A stretch of 64,000 nt of DNA from Leptobrachium leishanense (GCA_009667805.1 CM019063.1:351750942-351814941), one strand, 5' to 3'. Positions 35,723 to 48,014 are shown, counted from the stretch's first letter. Notes: generated by a model not told the origin, from the sequence alone. Program-made: numbers and translations.

Positions 35723-36412
35723 TGGGAATGTTGAAGTCCCCGAGAATTAGGCATGGAAGGTAAGAGAGGAAGTGAGAAAGCCAGGTAGCAAAGTGGTCAA
35801 AGAACTGGGAGGTTGGTCCCGGTGGGCGGTAGATGACTGCCACCCTGAGAGCCAGAGGAGAGAACAGGCGGATGCAGTGTGTCTCGAAGGAGGAGAAGGA
35901 GAGGGATGGGGGTGGAGGGAGATGCTGGTAGGTGCAGGTGGGAGAGCAGGATTCCGACCCCGCCACCATTTCTCTCACCCGGTCTGGGGGTATGGCTCAA
36001 GTGTAGACCGCCATGTGAGAGCAGCAGCAACGGAGGCCGTGTCAGAGGGAGTTAGCCAGGTTTCAGTTAAAGCTAGGCGGTTGAAGGAGTTTGAAAGGAA
36101 GAGGTCATGGATTGCTGTGAGTTTGTTGCACACAGAGCGAGCGTTCCAGAGGGCGCAGGAGAAAGAGGACAGGCGCTGAGGGATTATGGGAATGAGGTTG
36201 CTGGGCTTGCAGGGAGGTGATTTATGTGTGATGGAGATAGGAGAGGGAAGTATTGGATGTGTTGTGGGGCCAGGGTTAGGGGATATGTCACCTGAATAGA
36301 GTAACAGCAGGAGGGTGAGAAAGAAGGTGGGAATGGGATTTGTGGGAGTGGGAGTGATTGGCAGGACGAGAGATAGAGGGAGACCATGTTCTGAGGAAAC
36401 AAAGGAGCTCAT
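35553..36412 (-). pseudogene. L2-type apurinic-like endonuclease region, frameshifted
   Basis: The first frame (35975-36412) contains YSGDISPNPGP, a leader-end motif of CR1/L2 proteins, and WNARSVCNKLTAIHDLFL, which begins the endonuclease. The second frame (35553-35978) contains VAVIYRPPG, LILGDFNIPI with the catalytic DFN, and HRDGHAIDLVFS. One frameshift near 35980 joins them and another near 35570-35600 joins the RT frame. Confidence 0.85.
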
Positions 36413-36861
36413 GCGAGGCCATCATGTGGGACGAGAGGGAGGGAGGGAGAGATGCAGATAGTGTAGGGGTCAGTGGTAGAGGGGCAGGAGTTCCATTTAA
36501 GGAGAAAGGTAGAAGTAAAGAGCAGAAGCGAGTCCCGCAACTCCAGGAAATCAACTCTGAACGTCCACTTAGGATGCCACTTGGGGAGGTCACAAGAGCC
36601 AAGGCTCAAATGGAGCCAGTGTTAGTTGTTAAATAGGGCGGACTGATTACATTTTAACTGCCTGAATGCAAACACCTGAAGCTGGATGGGCTGTGTCAAT
36701 AGGGCAGGAGATTCACATGCTAATTAGCAAAGCAAATGGTGGAGAAGAACAAAAATAAATAAAAAAACAAACAGACCAAGGTAACGTTACAATGTGGGTG
36801 CCTGCGAATACTGGGTGATGGGGGTCCTACCAGCAAAAGTATGCAGGGGATCAGTTGAGAT

Positions 36862-37850
36862 GTGGGTGTCTGTATAATGGGTGATAATGTCTTACCTGTG
36901 GAGAGAGGAGACACAGGAATTAGGGATCGTGATCCCGGGTCCTCTATGGGAGCTGGGCGCGCAGGTGAGGCCCAAGGTCACAGACCTGGAGCTTTGTCAT
37001 GCTCAGAGTCTTCTGCCAACACAAGTCCGCATGTGCCAGTGGGGGCTCCTCTGGCGCAGCCTCCGATGCCATCGCTTACGACAGATGACCTGCACCGAGT
37101 GATGAAGTTCCCGGGTCCTCTGGGATTGGGACCTGCAGGAGATGTGGCTGCCTTGGAGCCTTTGCAGACTACGATTTTGGAGGTACAGGCCCGGACCCAG
37201 GCCACGAAGACAGCAGAGGGGTCTGCTGTCGGCGCCCCTGCCACGGCCTCTGCCGCCTCAATTGTGGATCTGCAGACCCAAGTTACTCACCTTAGCTCAG
37301 CAGTCTTGGCTCTGGAGGCCCGACACCGTGCAAGAAGCTCCACCTGCGGGGGATCGCCAAAGATGTGGGCCGGGGGGAGCTACTCGGGTACGTGGCAAGT
37401 CTGGCATCCCATCTCCTGAAGTCTGGTGATGATGATGCTCCGATTCTGTCAGCTGTAGGGCTGAAGAAGGCTGCTGTTGTTGTTCCTGCAGTGGTAGCAC
37501 ACAATGTCCTTGTGGTCACCAGGGATCTGGACCTCCACTCCAGGCTCCTCTGTGGTTGGCCCCACAATCCGTCTCACCTATGCCTCCAGCTCGTGTGTTT
37601 AATCGTGACTTGCCGTTCCTGGCGCTGGTGGTCCGGCATCATTTTAAGGAGGTCACTTCCCTGCTGCATGCACTTGAGGTCCAGTACCAATGGAGGTCTT
37701 CGGGTGCTCTGATTACCTGCCACGAGGGTAAGCAGCACCAGACGACGTACCTGGATGAAGCAAGGGTGGTTCTTTTTGCCCTTGGGATTGCACTGGAGCC
37801 GCTGGTACCGCATGCTGACCCTTGCTGTTGGTTTTTGCACCCCCCCCCCC
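36862..37850 (+). pseudogene. L1/Tx1 ORF1-like gene, frameshifted
   Basis: The frame 36862-37419 ends with a coiled coil (IVDLQTQVTHLSSAVLALEA, about residues 138-157). The RNA-binding middle part (LHLRGIAKDVGRGELLGYVA) is in the next frame (to 37712). The C-terminal domain is in a third frame (37556 onward, FLALVVRHHFKEVTSLLHAL, then YLDEARVVLFA). Two frameshifts are needed. The order and motifs match the ORF1 at 54731-55369. Confidence 0.75.
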
Positions 37851-37914
37851 ATAGGTTTCTTTTTCTTCCCCTTTTTTCTCTGACTTTTTGCCCAGGTGTG
37901 ATATTTTCTTATGC

Positions 37915-38756
37915 ACTTTTTTATTGCACTTTATGGACACTAAATACACCGACTGAGGAAGGCTTTTTAGCCGAAACGCGTCTCGGTATAACTTGTCCAG
38001 GATTATTATTTCCAATAAATTTATTATTTTATATCTTGCATTCGCCACTTTTTCTCCATCTCCCTACTTTTTTGGACATCTGGATCAACTGCTGCCACAC
38101 CAAAGGGGTTTGGGCCTCCACCTCAAAAGAGCCCAAGGCGATATTCCTTGAGCCTGGTATTGAGAGGCTCTACACTCGGTGAGTGTGACCAATTTTATTT
38201 CAATTTTCCAAATATACGCACAGAGTTACGCCAAGGGAGTGCCGTCTCCCGATTCTCTCTGTTTTATCTAGTAACCACCATAGACGAAAGGAGGGACGTG
38301 CCACCCTATATTTGGCCGCAAGCTATCTTCCTTGAGCCTGGATTTCCCTTAGGCTCCAATAAATGTGAGTGGTACATACATCGATTCTATTGAATTACTC
38401 CATGTTCAGTACGACCATCTGCACTATTATTGCCTTTATGTTTTATTCCTTTTGAGGGACACCTTAAGAGAAGATCTGGTATACATACCACAGAGAGGAT
38501 TGATACACTTGTCTTCAATCAACAACACTCTTTTGAGTATTGAATTGCTGCACTTTTGAACACTCATTTGCACTAATTGACTCATCTTCATATTCGTATT
38601 TTTTGCACATTTTTACTCTTTTTCTATTTTGCATTTTAAAGGACACTTTTATTCATTCATAACTTTACATTTTATTCAATATTAACCAGTTGTCTATTAA
38701 TCAACTGTTCACTATTGCTATACCAATTCATGCGCAGTATGGTGTTGTTGATCCCC
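37915..38756 (+). mobile_element. ORF-less hammerhead-motif element, copy 2, 17-bp target duplication
   Basis: The 842-bp insertion lies between perfect 17-bp copies GTGATATTTTCTTATGC (37898-37914 and 38757-38773), inside the 3'UTR of the ORF1-only L1. A hammerhead-like motif lies about 33 bp from its left end. No protein-coding frame is seen. The long duplication shows that it moved by a nicking, reverse-transcription type route. It is related to 26500-27440. Candidate identities are a PLE-derived non-autonomous element or an animal retrozyme. Confidence 0.75.
37948..37987 (+). ncRNA. Type I hammerhead ribozyme-like motif
   Basis: ACCGA, CTGAGGA, stem II GGC...GCC with a short T-rich loop, GAAA, ACGCGT, cleavage triplet GUC and TCGGT. 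Stem I pairs 5 of 5. The layout is identical to 26549-26591 apart from the stem II loop. Confidence 0.65.
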
Positions 38757-39281
38757 GTGATATTTTCTTATGCTGGTTTCGGAGACTCTTTTCACACGGC
38801 GGCGGAAACAATGGGACTCACATTTTACAACCCCTCCCCCCCTTTGTATTGTGGACACTAGGTTGGCCTGGGTGAGCCACTTCGGTAGCGACGTTGGCTC
38901 TGGCTGCTCTTTTGGCCCCAAGTCTCCCACACCCCTTGGCCTATTCCATGGCCCCTGGCCTTGCCGAGGGAGAATAGGGTCGAGCCGGGAACACCTTATT
39001 TGGGCAGTTCACTATTCCCCCCCCCCATCCACCTTTTATTGGGGGGGGGGGTTCCAGACGTCCTCACCTAGCACAGTTACCTGCCCTCCCGTTTTATCCT
39101 GTTCATCTCTGCTGTGCAGCCACACACCATGGCCTCTTACGTGTTTTTACTGTATGCCTTCTTTACGCTATGAATAAAAATTTAAAATACAGAGAAAACC
39201 AAGTAAAAAAACCAAAGTGTGATACAGCAGGTTTATATACACATTGTAACCAGGAAGAATGTTGAGCATACTCGTGGCTTA

Positions 39282-39627
39282 GGCTGGGTCACATGAACGC
39301 ACCGAGTGCGTCCATGTGACCCCCTCCTCCCCGCGTCCGTTGCAGCTTGCCGACGACTTGATGGGGAGGGCCACACAGTGTAGTGTGCGCACTAGTTGCG
39401 AGCAGTACACCGGACGTGTTGAAACCCGCCCCAAAAGAAAAAGAAAAAAAAAAGCTACGAACGTAGGGCAGGGCTACAAAGCAGGATCCTCCATAGGAGG
39501 ATTGAGCTTTGTAGCGCTGAGCACACTAACAGTGCTAAGCGAGATGGTCACACAGGCGTCACAGTGGAAGGAACATCCACTCTCATGGATGTTCCCACCG
39601 TTCAAGTGTGCTCGTGTGACCCCAGCC
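39282..39627. mobile_element. Harbinger-like MITE, 346 bp
   Basis: The ends are GGCTGGGTCACATGAACGCA and GTGTGACCCCAGCC (inverted), with TTA at left and TAA at right. The TIR resembles that of 50635-51072. No transposase is present. Confidence 0.6.
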
Positions 39628-39692
39628 TAAGCACAACGTCAGGGCACATTTCCCTGCATGGGACAGATGCATTGTATGGATAAATTTAGGTG

Positions 39693-40046
39693 TAGGGCTG
39701 CGACTAACGATTATCTTCATAAAATCGATTAACTGAAAAAATCTGCCAACTAATCAACTCCGATAGAAACCTTGTGTATAAAAAATTAAAATATATCAAC
39801 CCCTGCCTCCCCCCTCCTCTTTTTCATGAGCAATTTGCATAGTATTCATAATATTTGTACGTACACACACAAATTGCATACTTTTCTCACACAAGGTACA
39901 CTAGCATCTGGTCAGAATGATGGGTAGATGCTCACCAACTCTAAACAGTGTGTGCAGTACACAAAAATCGATTAAATCGACAACCGATTAAAGCGATGAG
40001 AATAGTTGACAACTATTTTAATTATCGATTAGTTGTTTCAGCCCTA
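39693..40046. mobile_element. hAT MITE with TAGGGCTG termini, 354 bp
   Basis: It starts TAGGGCTGCGACTAACGATT and ends GATTAGTTGTTTCAGCCCTA. The flanks TTTAGGTG and TTTACATG match at 6 of 8 positions. The interior has repeated ATCGATTA words. Non-coding. Confidence 0.65.
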
Positions 40047-40950
40047 TTTACATGCAGCAAAAACACAGAGATACACTGCTGACACAGACCAGAAAATGAT
40101 AAAGTTGCACCAAATGATATGAAACACCAAAATTGATACATCTAATACAAAGCATCATACCGTGGCTCAATGTAGAAAATAGAAACCCAACTGGCTGCAA
40201 GAAACTGCATTGAGCAGGGTACAAAAAAGTGTTGAGACACAGCTGCAATGCCAGCTGCATGCCAAAGTAAAACACCGTTCTCTGTTAATCTGCCACTGAA
40301 CGCTGTATACAATCAAATGAAAGGTTACAGAAAACCATAAACTTAGCAGTAACATTTGGTTAGAACAGTAAAGTGTGCCCTTCGTGAGAAGACCCCACTA
40401 ATATATGTGCCTGCTTTCCCAGGGGTGTGGAAATTTAAGAAACAATCTACTTGTCCAATGAAAGCCCGATCTACTTGTCCCTCATGACAATCTACTTGTC
40501 CTGATAAATAGAATTTCAACAAAACAGCATTAGGTCTTAACCAGAGCACAAACACCGGTATTTAGTTTAAATAAAACACTTCTACACAACCCACACATTA
40601 CAGATCACAGTAATATGCGGTGTGAATGAGCGAATGAATCACAGAGCTCCACAGCAATAACTCTCCCAGTAATGTGTAGGGTGTATGAGCGCATGACAGA
40701 GCTCCACAGCAAAAAAACTCAATAACAATTATGCGGTTTATTTGAATTATATTTAAATACATTAAATAAAGGAATATCAAAATGCAGTATATTCAAGTTA
40801 TAATATAAAGAACATTAAAATATAAAAATAAAACTTAGCTTTTTTTATATAAATTAGTGCAGCAGCATTATTAAAGGGGGGTGCGGCTTTCAGAACAAAA
40901 ATTATATAGATCTCATATTTCCAAATTATGTTGGCCTTTCCAATAATACC
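40047..40950. other. Non-coding stretch with a hAT end
   Basis: At 40420-40590 is another CAGGGGTGTGGAAATTTAAG terminus with ATCTACTTGTCC repeats, as at 3449 and 27731. At 40610-40720 an imperfect tandem pair (about 65 bp) containing CACAGAGCTCCACAGCAA occurs. No gene is seen. Confidence 0.5.
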
Positions 40951-40959
40951 TCAATTGTC

Positions 40960-42000
40960 CTGCTCCTCAACCTGCATCAACTCGGCCTCAGTGACACAGC
41001 TCTCTTGGTTCTCTTCGCGCCTTCAGGGTCTCCTTCGCTGGTAACTTCACCACCGCTTCCTCTCTCAGTTGGGGTACCTCAAGGCTCTCTACCAAGCCCC
41101 CTACTCTTAATCTATACTGCCTCTATGGGCCACCTCATTTCTTCCCATGGACTCAAATATCATCTCTATGCCGACACCCAAATCTACCTTTCTGCCCCCA
41201 TCTCTCTCCTCCTGTGTTGGACAGTGTTACAGCGTGCCTATCAGCGGTCTCAGACTGGATGACCTCCTATTTCCTAAAGCTCAACCTCTCTAAAACTGAA
41301 CTTCTTGGTCTTTCCTCCAACCAAATCCTCCTTTCTTGCGCCCATTTCTCTTCAGTGAAGGATGCCATTATTTCTACCTCTCAGGCTTGTTGTCTTGGGG
41401 TCCTCTGACTCAGATCGATCCTTTACTCACAGTCACCGAATCCTGCTATTTCCACCTAAAAAAAACATTGCACGCATCTGTCCCCTTCTTAATCAGGACT
41501 ATACTAAAATGGTCATCCAAGCTCTTCTCTCCCATCTTGACTACTGTAACCTTCTCTCTGGCCTTAAAAAAAAAAAAAACTAATTCTCCCTCTGGTCTGT
41601 TATGAAAGCCTGAGCCAGACTCAAACACTGCACATCCGGCACCTCTCCACTTTGTCAATCTTTACACTGGCTCTCTGTTTCCTTTAGAGTTCACTTCAAA
41701 ACACTGGTCCTCATGTACAAAGCTCTCCATAACCGCACCCCCGACTACATTTCCTCCCTTATTAGGAAGTACATCCTGTCCCGACCACGTCGCTGTCAAT
41801 AACCTGACGCTAACAGTTCCTCATACCCATACCCTGAACTCCCGCCTTCAAGAGTTCTCCCAAGCTACCCCTTTTTATGGAACTCCCTCCCCCGCAACAG
41901 ACTCTCATCTCTCCATACTCTCAAGAAGTCTCTGAAAACACAAGAGAAGTCTATTTGCTGACTCCATAATCCCCCATGGTTCATTTCATGGTTACCTTGA
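40960..42000 (+). pseudogene. CR1/L2-type LINE reverse-transcriptase fragment
   Basis: The frame 41005-41262 has [11 protein letters not shown] and a [11 protein letters not shown] box in which one Asp of YADD is lost. Further downstream are LNLSKTELLGLSS, SHLDYCNLLSGL, a LTGSLFPLEFTSKH-like segment and LMYKALHNRTPDYISSL in changing frames. It is a badly decayed 3' portion with no endonuclease. Confidence 0.75.
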
Positions 42001-42870
42001 GTCACCCCACCACCTGGCACTGGCTCCGAATACCTGGGTGTCATGTATTGGCCAGGAATTTAGAAACCAGTCCCTGTAGGCAGAGATAGCCCTACCCTTT
42101 CCGATTCCTTAGCGTGGTCGGTTAGTCACAACGTATGTGTACCAGAATAGTTGATTTGCCTAGGCCAGGGGTCAAAACACCAGAATTGTCAATAGCCAAA
42201 GCCAGGGGTCATACACAGAGATTGATATATTTTATAAACACTAGGTAGCACTGTGGGATGTGAGAAACACGCCATCGCATTGAGATCTGGGCTAACTGAA
42301 GGGTTTTTAAACCGGATGGCGCCGTGTCATATTTCCGCGCCCCGCCCCTCTGGTCGTCACGTGACCAGCGTGCATTTCATCCAACACTCGGCCAGCGAAC
42401 AGAGGACGCTGCTGGGCGCCTGAGGTATGTGACACTAGGCTGCTCGCCCTATACACTGTTTCTATGGTTATGGTTTTAGATTTTCTGCAGGTTGATGTTT
42501 TATAATGTCTCTATAGTTTTCTATGTAGGAGAGGCTATACACCTCCATGCTGAGAGGTTTTCTTGATGGCAGGACAGCAAAGCCACTTCTGTGTCCACTT
42601 CCCTCTCCCGAAGATGGCTGCTGGCTCACTATTCCCTGTCCTCTCTGGTATCCCCGCTCGGTAGGTGTCCCCTCTAGTCCCGTGTCTGCCCAACACGGAG
42701 CTCCCTCTTTCTCTACTTTGCACTTCTGCTCTTTTCTACTGCTCCTCCTGTTTTCTTTTTTACATGGCGCCCTGTCTGTGTACCCTTCCTGGCCTCCACT
42801 CGAGCGTCTGCTCACCAGGGAAGGGGGGGGGGACCCTGGGAAGCACTCATGCTTGATCAACCTATTATAC
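42001..42870. other. Unassigned DNA upstream of the plus-strand L1
   Basis: A GC-rich patch at 42310-42430 and unremarkable sequence elsewhere. It may include L1 5' leader, but no ORF1 is recognisable. Confidence 0.35.
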
Positions 42871-44358
42871 TTAAATGGCCCCGGTGAATGATCGCTCCCT
42901 CAATGTGAAGGGCCTTAATTCACCTCACAAACCTCGACTACTGTTCCGAGAACAAATCAGTTGGTATCGCTATGATACAAGGAGCTAGAATCCCTAAAAC
43001 GGCAGCTTTCCGCCTTTCTGATCCGGCATACTCCAGGGTATTTCTCTTCTGTGCCATTTCAAAATGCAATGGTGCTGCCATCTTGATTCGTACGTCATGC
43101 CCACTGATTGTCACTGAATCTCATACTGATACAAAGGGCCGCTGTGTAGTGGTATTGGACATGTGTCCAACCAACAGTATACTTTTGCCTCCATTTACAG
43201 ATCGAACACCCCTGACGCGGACTTCTGGTCCTCTACACAGGCATTTATCTCATCCCACACTGGTGACGGCTCCTCCCATCTCCCAAGACAATTTTATAAC
43301 TTTGTTCAATAGGTCAGGATATATTGAGGTTTGGAGGGCCCACCACCCATCCGTCAAGGATTACACTTACTACTCACCTGTCCATGACACTTCTAGAATT
43401 GACTGTTAACTAGTATCCTCAACCTGCCTCCCAGCAGTGCTATCCTCCTCCATAGGCTCCATTACATGGTCTGACCACGCCGGCGTTTCACTGCCACTTC
43501 GACCCTTCACCACTCCTTCGGGTCGCTGCTGACGCTTGGATCCGTTCTTCCTCTATAAACTGGGGGGTGCGTGACTCGGTGGCCGAGACCTTAAGAAGAA
43601 AATATTTTTTTTTCAACGACACAACGGATGTCTCCGCTCAGATACTATGGGCCGCGCACAAGCCCGTAGTCCGAGACACGTTTATGAGCTTAGCTGCCCA
43701 TCATAAGACAACGAAACTCCAGGACATACAGACCTTCCAACAAACCCAGCAGGACCTAGAACTGGCCCGTAAAGCTTCCCCCTCCCAAGACGCGTATACC
43801 ACCCTCTCTCATGCCCGGCAGGACCATAACAGATTTCTAGACGATGTGGAACCCTCCCTCCTGTGGTCCAAACGACAGTTTTATGAGAGGTCTAATACAA
43901 TGGACACGCCCTTAGCGCACTTGCTTAAACCCCGAACGCAGACGATAGCAAGTCTTAATGTGTCCGATCCCCCCCCACACACCTTCGACTGCCGTCAGAT
44001 GTCTTTCCTAGATACTTCAGCTCCATCTACAATCACACCCCCTCCCCACTCCGTTGCTGACCACACCCTACAGACCGTTATCGATGACTATCCCAAGCCT
44101 CTTTGCCTTCCCTGTCAGAGCGGAGTACAGCCCTGGGCCTCAAGAAACCCCATAAGGCCCCTGGCCGAGATGGGTTAACATTATTAGAAGACATTTCCTA
44201 AGATCCTATTCCCCCCTTCCCTCAAATCGTTTAAGGCTCGTCTGAAGGGCAATCCCCCCCCCCCGAGTCATTACTGGCTTCTATAGGCTTGCTACCAAAG
44301 CCAGGGAAAGCCCCCCAAATGTCTGAAAATCCTTGCTCTCAGGCTAGATCAGTTATTG

Positions 44359-45758
44359 AAACAAAACAACACCAATGTTGGAAAAAGGTGTGGGTGGTCA
44401 CCTGTAACCCAAAAAGGGTGGCACTTCCCCAGAAGAAAGGATTGAACCTATAATAAATTGACAGGAGGTACATGATGGCCTGAAGCCATGTAGTACACAG
44501 AGGGGAAGACCAGGTATATTGGTCCGATCGTGGAAAGCAACGCTGCAGAGGAAACCAAATTTAATACATTGACGTGCTGGGCAGTACTTAAGTCAGGGAA
44601 ACTGTACAATACTAGTGAGAATATTGAAGTGCAAATCATTGGATAAGTATCACAGGATTGGATGCCAATTATAAATCCTGACTTCAACTCACGACTTATA
44701 TTATAATACAAGACCTGACACTATATAGGCATGAACCTGCCAGACCAGGGGGCCTAAGACCATAGTGAGATGTAACTGATCATGCATCTACAGAGTACTA
44801 GTTGCTGACCCTAGAAAATGTAGATTTAATTCTTATTCTTTCCCTGCTGATAATCAGCTAATGAGGCATACAGCTGGGCCATGTAGAAAAGTCTTGTCCT
44901 TACGAGATGCAACAGTGAATATCCACAAAAGGTATCAGATTGGAAAGGTCTGCCACCTTGTCAGCAAGCACATAAAATGCCAGATTTTTTTTTAATGATG
45001 TCATTGGCAACCAGAGTGCTATGTAACCTGCTATGCTTAAGCGTGCAATATTGGCAATATTAGAACCGTGCTCATTAAAACCATGCTCAAAATAACTGAC
45101 CAGTAATGGAAGAAAACACTGCAAAGGAGACCAAAATAATACATTTTATAGGTGATGTACTAGACACAGCTTGTGTCAGTAAAATTGTACAACATTAGTG
45201 AGAATATTGAAGTGCAAATCATTGGATGTGAATTTCAGGCTTAAATGCCTATTGTAAATCCTGGCTTCAACGCACATTGAGGAAACCTGACACTAGATAG
45301 GCATGAACATGCAAAACCAGGGTGCCAGGACCAGTGGGATAACACTGAATATGCACCTACAAAGGGCTAGTTTCTGACCCTAGAAAATATTGATTTCTAT
45401 TCTTTCCCTGCTAGTAATCAGCTAATAATGGGCCATACAAAAAGATCTTATCCTTGCAGGATGCAGCAGTAAATAGTTATCCACAAAAGATTAAAATTGG
45501 CAATTTATGCCGCCCTGTCAGCATGCACATGAATTGCCAAAATGATAGCCAGTCATTTCCTTATAGAGTGGTACTCCATTAACCTACTATGATTGAGCAT
45601 GCAATATTGGCAATATTAAAACCATATGTATATTAAAACCATGCTTATATTAAAATAGTGCTCAACACGTGTTTCGCCGGTACACGTGTTGTACCGGCTT
45701 CATCATGAGCAGTCAAAAAAGCATGTCTTACCACCACCAATTCTTGGCTCGGTATAAA
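44359..45758 (-). mobile_element. 1.4-kb tandem-duplicated element with hammerhead-like end
   Basis: It is flanked by perfect 14-bp copies TAGATCAGTTATTG (44345-44358 and 45759-45772). Inside, a unit of about 580 bp occurs twice: GTGAGAATATTGAAGTGCAA is at 44615 and again at 45198, and many other words align at the same spacing with roughly 80-90 percent identity by eye. No protein frame is present. The right end carries a hammerhead-like motif on the minus strand (45660-45710). Tandem units plus a hammerhead resemble retrozymes or PLE terminal repeats. Confidence 0.75.
45660..45710 (-). ncRNA. Hammerhead-like motif with a long stem II
   Basis: The minus strand reads GCTC, ATGATGA, an 8-bp stem GCCGGTAC/GTACCGGC (after one extra A), GAAA, ACACGTGT, T, GAGC. 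Stem I is GCUC with GAGC. The core has A where CUGAUGA requires C, which should abolish cleavage, so this copy is probably inactive. The architecture is otherwise like 26549-26591. Confidence 0.55.
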
Positions 45759-46834
45759 TAGATCAGTTATTGCCAACTCTTCCCCCCCCCCTTCCTTTTT
45801 GCCATGTATTTAGAACCCCTACTCAAACACATTCGGGCAGCTCCCGATATTCACGGCCTCACTGTCCGCTCCACAAACTACAAGGTATCAGCTTACGCTG
45901 ACAATGTCCTCCTCTCCTTGACTCAACCCCTGGTATCACTGCCCCAACCAATTGACCCCGACGATTATGCCCGCCTCTCTGGCAATAAAATCAATATTGT
46001 GAAATCCGAGGCTTTCGTAGTGCACGTTTCTCAAGCGACAGTCGACATTCTCTGTCGTGACTTCCCGTGTTTATTCCTCTTCCTCCTTTAAATACCTTGG
46101 AATCACCCCGACTAAAAAGACCCACACGCCCTTTACACTGCTAACTATTCCGTGCTATGGTTACACCTCAAGAAGGACCTTAAATGCTGGGACCGGTACA
46201 TGATCTCCTGGGTGGGTCGTATTGGATTAAAATGAATGTTCTGCTGCGCATATTGTAATTTTTCCAAGCTATTCCGATGGCGGTAGACTCTGGGGACATT
46301 TGTGACTTACAACGGGCCATTGACTCCTTTATATTGTAGGGCATACTGCAGCGAATCGTCAGGGCCATGCTATACAGACCTAAGGAAGCAGGCGGTTTGG
46401 AATTGCCTTGCCTGTCCTACTATTAAGCAGCTCAACTCGCCCAGATAGTCGCTTGGCACTCACTGCCAGCCTTACGACGCTGGGTGGACCTGGAGAGGGA
46501 CCCCAAGCACCCCGACTGCCCACACTTCTGGATCTGACTCCCCCGAGCAAACCGCCCCATGTTGAGAACTTCCTGCCCGGCCATTGTGAATTCAAATCAG
46601 TCTGTGTGATAAATTAGTGACGCAATGCAATCTCCGTTCCTTCCCCTCCCCGTTGACCCCGGTGCTGCGGAATAGGGATTTTCTGCCGGGATTGAATTTA
46701 TTCTAGTCTGAGTGCTGGATGGGCTCCTCCGAGTCCAGACATAAATATAGGAAATCATGGAATTTCCGTGTTTAGGCATTTTACAGCGCACAGAAACGCG
46801 CTGTAAAACGCTCATGTGTGAACGGGGCCTAAAG

Positions 46835-47016
46835 CAGTGTTTCGCAAACCTATCCTCAGGACCCTCCGCCTCACCAGGTTTGCCAGATATCTGAAGCACA
46901 GCACAGCGCATATGATTTGCTGCTCAGAGATAGCTGGATTCAGTCTGCATTTCCCAAAGGTGATCTGCAAAATCTGGCCTGGTTGAGGGTCCTGAGGACA
47001 GGTTTGGGAAACACTG
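46835..47016. mobile_element. hAT MITE, 182 bp
   Basis: It starts CAGTGTTTCGCAAACCTATC and ends with the complement GGTTTGGGAAACACTG. The flanks GCCTAAAG and CCCTAAAA match 6 of 8. The outer ~35 bp are an almost exact inverted repeat. Confidence 0.75.
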
Positions 47017-48014
47017 CCCTAAAAGGAATATTGATCCAGCAAACGTACCTACCTTCCTCATTGCAAGTTCAGTTGACTCATCCGCTCTCCTTTTTGCAAT
47101 TACGGACGTTTGCCGCTAGACCACACATCAAAATGGTGGCTCTCCCCTCTCCTTCCTACTTTGAAGCCCTATGCCTCCGAGGCTCCTACCCCAAAGGCCT
47201 CATCTCCACACTTTATCGTAAACTCACGGCACTGTTGGATTGGAGAGAACTCCAGTACATTCAAGCCTGGGAACGGGACCTAGGGGAGATCCTGGATACT
47301 TAGGATTGGGGTGACATTTGGGAGGCCATGAACAGTCTTCAGGTGGTACACCACGCCGACACAAAGCTCTCGCATGACCCCAGGAGCGCCAGACCTCTTG
47401 CTGGAGGGGCTGTGCCCATCATGGAACGTACATATATACACTTGGTGGTTTTGCCCCCAGGTCCAAAACTTCTGGGAGGAGACCCATACCCTGCTCCAGG
47501 CTGTCCTCCCTCGGGAGGCAACTATGGACCCTTGGTCTTACCTGCTCTCCAAACCTCTTCCGGATCTCAAATTTTTTTGTCAAAAATTACCCTGGTAGCT
47601 CGCAGGGTCTTGGCGTTCTGGAACTGCCCAACAGTTCCCACTTTTGCAAAGATCTACCCTAAAATTTAGGGACGTGCAAATTACGGATGAGCTCACGACC
47701 ATAACTCCCCACACTCTCCCTTCCTCCTACAAAACTTGGACCCCCTGGTTGGACTAGATGGGGTATTGAGGAGGAGAATTGTTGTGGTGTGGGTTATGTT
47801 GATTTTATGTATAATGTCTTGCAAATGTGATGATGTATCGTGACATGGTTCCCGCTACCACTCGCCTTTTTACTTCAGGACTTATCCTGAATGCTTTTTA
47901 TTTCCGTTCTTCTACCTCCCCCCTTCTTTCTCTCCCATCTTGTCGGGTTTGGGCAACCGCACCCCCCCCCCCCTTCTCTTTCGCCCTTTTTCTAATGGTT
48001 TAATAATGTGTTTT

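Larger units (their letters stand above)
33184..36640 (-). mobile_element. L2-type LINE, nearly full length
   Basis: Read leftwards: a leader, an endonuclease region (35553-36412), a reverse-transcriptase frame (33395-35722) and a 3'UTR that ends in the common CAGCGCTGTACAATAAGC-like tail with ATT repeats (33184-33200). Domain content and the [20 protein letters not shown] motif place it in the CR1/L2 group. Two frameshifts and one stop were found, which makes it among the best preserved LINEs in the window. Confidence 0.88.
36862..39195 (+). mobile_element. ORF1-only L1/Tx1 derivative, interrupted
   Basis: An ORF1-like region (36862-37850) is followed by a 3'UTR that resumes after the insertion at 37915-38756 and ends near GAATAAAAATTTAAAATACA (39171-39190). 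No ORF2 sequence is present. This is the same plan as the copies at 21444-23653 and 54169-55783. No clear target duplication was found for the outer element. Confidence 0.65.
42875..47760 (+). pseudogene. L1/Tx1 ORF2 protein remnant (endonuclease and reverse transcriptase)
   Basis: The endonuclease pieces are at 42875-43409 and beyond (HPSVKDYTYYSPVHDTSRID). The connecting region is at 43567-44178 (ILWAAHKPVVRDTFMSLA). The start of RT follows at 44210-44345 in broken frames (LLPKPGKAP-like, KILALRLDQLL). After the insertion, RT resumes at 45804-46091 with LEPLLKHIRAAPDIHGL and the catalytic box, here AYADNVLL: the second Asp of YADD is Asn. The C-terminal part spans 46380-47669. Many stops and frameshifts are present. 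Confidence 0.85.
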
